From contig DWZQ01000038.1 of assembly GCA_019117485.1 (NCBI GenBank), forward strand, positions 1 through 64,000: DNA of 64,000 nucleotides, written 5' to 3'. This stretch comes from Candidatus Agathobaculum intestinipullorum (lineage in GTDB: Bacteria > Bacillota > Clostridia > Oscillospirales > Butyricicoccaceae). Positions 61,929-64,000 of this stretch are shown one piece after another; positions within the stretch are counted from its first letter, which is position 1, and the number at the start of each line of letters is the position of its first letter. A model generated the notes under the pieces. That model did no database searches, was not told the DNA's origin, and saw nothing but the letters and a program-made list of their open reading frames with translations. The position numbers and the translations under genes are program-made.

Positions 61929-61946
61929 TGGGCAGGCGCGCGGGGT
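61908..61946 (-). terminator. Terminator of mtlA
   Basis: Minus strand stem ACCCCGCGCGCCTGCC/GGCAGGCGCGCGGGGT with a short loop, followed by TTGTGCT. It lies between the mtlA stop and the response-regulator start. Confidence 0.8.
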
Positions 61947-61957
61947 GGGTAAGGGGA

Positions 61958-63832
61958 TTACGGTTCGGGGAATTGCAGGCTGCGCAGCACAAAGTCTACG
62001 TCGTCGGTCGTTTTGAGCTTGTTCATCAGCGCATCGTCCTCAAGCACCGAGCAGATATTGCTCAGCAGGTCGATGTGCTCTTCGCCCACACCCGCGATGC
62101 CGAACACCAGATTGGCCTTTTCCTCGCCAAACGGTGTGCCCTCCGGGTATTGCAACACAACGATGCCCGACTTCTTGACGCGCGCCTTTTGCGCGGCTGT
62201 GCCGTGCGGGATGGCGATACCCATACCGATATAGGTAGTGACCAGTTCTTCACGCTCCAGCATGGCGTCGATATAGGACTCGTCGACACAGCCCTGCTCG
62301 ACCAGCAGGCGGCCGGCGGCGCGGATGGCGTCCTCTTTGGTGGTCGGTGCAAGCCCCAGCTTGATGCCGGAAGCAAGCAGCAGGTCGGTACCCGCCGGTT
62401 TGGATGGCACGGCATCCTGCGGTGTGGAAGCTTGGCCAGATGTGCCTTGCGCGGTCAGTGCATCATACAGTGTGTCAAGGTTGGGGTCGGCAAGGAAGTT
62501 GTCAAGCGTGACCAGCTGCGCCTGCGGCGCGCACTTGCGGGCGCGGTCGGCCAAAATGCGCTGGCAGACGACCACATCAGCGTCAGAAGGGATGTTGTCC
62601 ACACTCGTGTTGGTCACGGTCAGGTCGGGACGCGCTGCCTTGATACGGTTGCGGAACTTGGTTGCGCCCATAGCGGACGAGCCCATGCCCGCATCGCATG
62701 CAAAAACGACCTTGCGCACACCCTCGCCCTTGGCCTGCGCCGCCGGGACGGTCTGCCCCTTGGCCTCGGCTTTCATCTGCTGCATCTTGTCCTGCGCTTC
62801 GTTCAGGTTCTTCGCACCCGCCATCTTGACAATGGGCGAGGCGATCAGGAAGGATACCGCCGCCGCAATCGCTACGCCGATCCAGCTGATGAGGATGCCG
62901 TCCTTGGGGGACATCATGGTGAACGCGATGATCGAGCCGGGCGCCGCCGGGCCGTTTAGGCCCGCGCCCATCATGGAGAAGAAGAAGATCGCGCAGGCGT
63001 TGCCGACGATCGGCGCAATGATGACCGCCGGGTTCATCAGGATGTACGGGAAGTAAATTTCATGGATGCCGCCGAGGAAATGGATGATGATCGCGCCGGG
63101 CGCCGAGCCTTTGGTCGTGCGGTCCTTGGAGAAGAACATGTATGCCAGCAGCACGCCGAGGCCGGGGCCGGGATTGGTTTCCAGCATATACATAATCGAC
63201 TTGCCAGCCGCTGCGACCTGCTCCGCGCCGATCGGCGTAAATACGCCGTGGTTGATGGCATTGTTAAGGAACAGCACCTTGGCAGGTTCGAGGAAGATGG
63301 ACACAAGCGGCAGCAGACTACGCTCGACGAGGAAATTGACGCCTGCGGACAGTACGGTCAGGATGGCGCTCATCACAGGGCCGACCGCATAGTAGCCGAT
63401 AATCGCCATCACCATGCCGAAGATACCGACCGAGAAGTTGTTAATCAGCATTTCAAAACCGGCAGGCATGCGGTTTTCCATCAGCTGGTCGAACTTTTTG
63501 ATGACCCAGCCCGCGAGCGGGCCCATAATCATCGCGCCCATCAGCATCGGCTGGCCGTCCGTGCCGCCAACGCCTGCGATGCAGCCCATCACGGCGATTG
63601 CGCCCATGACGCGGCCACGGTCGCCGCCGACCATCTTGCCGCCCTGCGCCGCGATCAGCACGGGCAGCAGGTAGGTGAGCATGAACGGCTGAATGGAGGC
63701 CAGGTCGGCGTTCGGCACCCAGCCGGTGTCGATGAACAGTGCGGTGATAAAGCCCCAAGCAATGAAAGCGCCGATATTCGGCATGACCATCGCGCTGAGG
63801 AATTTACCGAAACGGGCGATTGCGTTTTTCAT
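61958..63832 (-). CDS. mtlA: Mannitol-specific PTS enzyme IICBA
   Basis: 624-aa mannitol permease and kinase: it imports mannitol and releases mannitol 1-phosphate. The EIIC domain (about 1-340) carries FGKFLSAMVMPNIGAFIAWGFITALFI and GGIHEIYFPYILMNP, which closely match MtlA. The EIIB domain (about 370-460) has the phospho-Cys in FACDAGMGSSAMG. The EIIA domain (about 480-624) has the phospho-His in MGIAIPHGTAAQKARV. All three are fused in the E. coli order. ATG 63832 is chosen (AAGGAG 12 nt upstream); a GTG 36 nt further up has no RBS. No mtlD is visible in the window, since the left-hand neighbour is a two-component system. Confidence 0.94.
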   Translation of the reverse strand: MKNAIARFGKFLSAMVMPNIGAFIAWGFITALFIDTGWVPNADLASIQPFMLTYLLPVLIAAQGGKMVGGDRGRVMGAIAVMGCIAGVGGTDGQPMLMGAMIMGPLAGWVIKKFDQLMENRMPAGFEMLINNFSVGIFGMVMAIIGYYAVGPVMSAILTVLSAGVNFLVERSLLPLVSIFLEPAKVLFLNNAINHGVFTPIGAEQVAAAGKSIMYMLETNPGPGLGVLLAYMFFSKDRTTKGSAPGAIIIHFLGGIHEIYFPYILMNPAVIIAPIVGNACAIFFFSMMGAGLNGPAAPGSIIAFTMMSPKDGILISWIGVAIAAAVSFLIASPIVKMAGAKNLNEAQDKMQQMKAEAKGQTVPAAQAKGEGVRKVVFACDAGMGSSAMGATKFRNRIKAARPDLTVTNTSVDNIPSDADVVVCQRILADRARKCAPQAQLVTLDNFLADPNLDTLYDALTAQGTSGQASTPQDAVPSKPAGTDLLLASGIKLGLAPTTKEDAIRAAGRLLVEQGCVDESYIDAMLEREELVTTYIGMGIAIPHGTAAQKARVKKSGIVVLQYPEGTPFGEEKANLVFGIAGVGEEHIDLLSNICSVLEDDALMNKLKTTDDVDFVLRSLQFPEP

Positions 63833-63972
63833 AACGAAAAGCAGCTCCTTTTTCTCTTTTGTCAGCACCGCATGGAACGGATTTCCGGCGCGGTGCGCTC
63901 CCTTAGCTCTCTTTTATGGTGCCGTCTGTATGTAGGCTTCCACAGGCGGCGGCGCTTTCGTTTTGTGCTTTT

Positions 63973-64000
63973 ATTGTATCGGGCGGACGGTGCAAAGGCA
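63973..64000 (-). promoter_or_regulatory. Likely mtlA promoter, cut by the window edge
   Basis: Minus strand TACAAT (63978-63973). The -35 would fall at 63996 or beyond, where TGCCT is visible at the edge. The approximately 140-nt leader to the mtlA start holds no recognised site. Confidence 0.4.

Overview
The window looks like a chromosomal segment of an anaerobic, butyrate-forming member of the Clostridia (Bacillota). The evidence is a bcd-etfB-etfA cluster, an [FeFe]-hydrogenase-like sensor, PTS sugar uptake, clear TTGACA/TATAAT promoters, strong GGAGG ribosome binding sites and hairpin-plus-T terminators. Most genes are GC-rich. Two genes (14252-17470 and 47937-48980) are visibly AT-richer and look acquired. 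A gut Oscillospirales species would fit, but that is inference. No rRNA, tRNA or CRISPR array was found.

Layout. 1-3 kb: Bcd/EtfAB (left end cut). 3.5-7 kb: a lone tyrosine integrase and a hydrogenase-chemoreceptor fusion. 7.3-12.5 kb: an alpha-glucoside PTS operon with a GH4 phospho-glucosidase and two overlapping RpiR regulators. 12.6-17.5 kb: an SLH-CAP secreted protein behind a structured leader, and a large TPR/DUF2971-like protein. 17.8-23.4 kb: a Na+/amino-acid symporter with an attenuator-like leader, M16 peptidase, LCP protein and pyruvate kinase. 23.7-27.6 kb: nucleotidyltransferase, SecG and small membrane proteins. 27.7-33.4 kb: a GntR-controlled SSS transporter/MBL/PHP/MgtC cassette. 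33.5-37.4 kb: GIY-YIG-NUDIX fusion, flavodoxin-like protein, PspC, and a PadR/DUF1700/adhesin operon. 37.6-47.9 kb: housekeeping run ddl-murI-DUF1934-argS, a multi-hairpin element, S41 protease, prmA, rsmE and a transglutaminase-like protein. 49.3-51.3 kb: a bilQRS bilirubin-reductase operon whose bilR carries a frameshift. 51.4-53.7 kb: two iron-sulfur proteins and a cation/proton antiporter under a fluoride riboswitch. 53.7-56.7 kb: an acyl-CoA ligase and ketosynthase pair. 56.8-61.9 kb: a two-component system with a MacB/FtsX-like ABC exporter. 62-63.8 kb: mannitol PTS MtlA.

How the parts connect. Bcd/EtfAB supplies butyrate formation with reduced ferredoxin. The hydrogenase-like chemoreceptor may sense redox or H2. 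PTS enzymes feed glycolysis (pyk). The bil operon reduces host bilirubin, with BilS as likely electron donor and BilQ as local repressor at two palindromes flanking its promoter. The most notable items are the frameshifted bilR, the fluoride riboswitch driving an antiporter, the symporter leader that partly resembles a glycine aptamer, the six-hairpin element after argS, the hydrogenase-MCP fusion and the TPR-DUF2971 gene.
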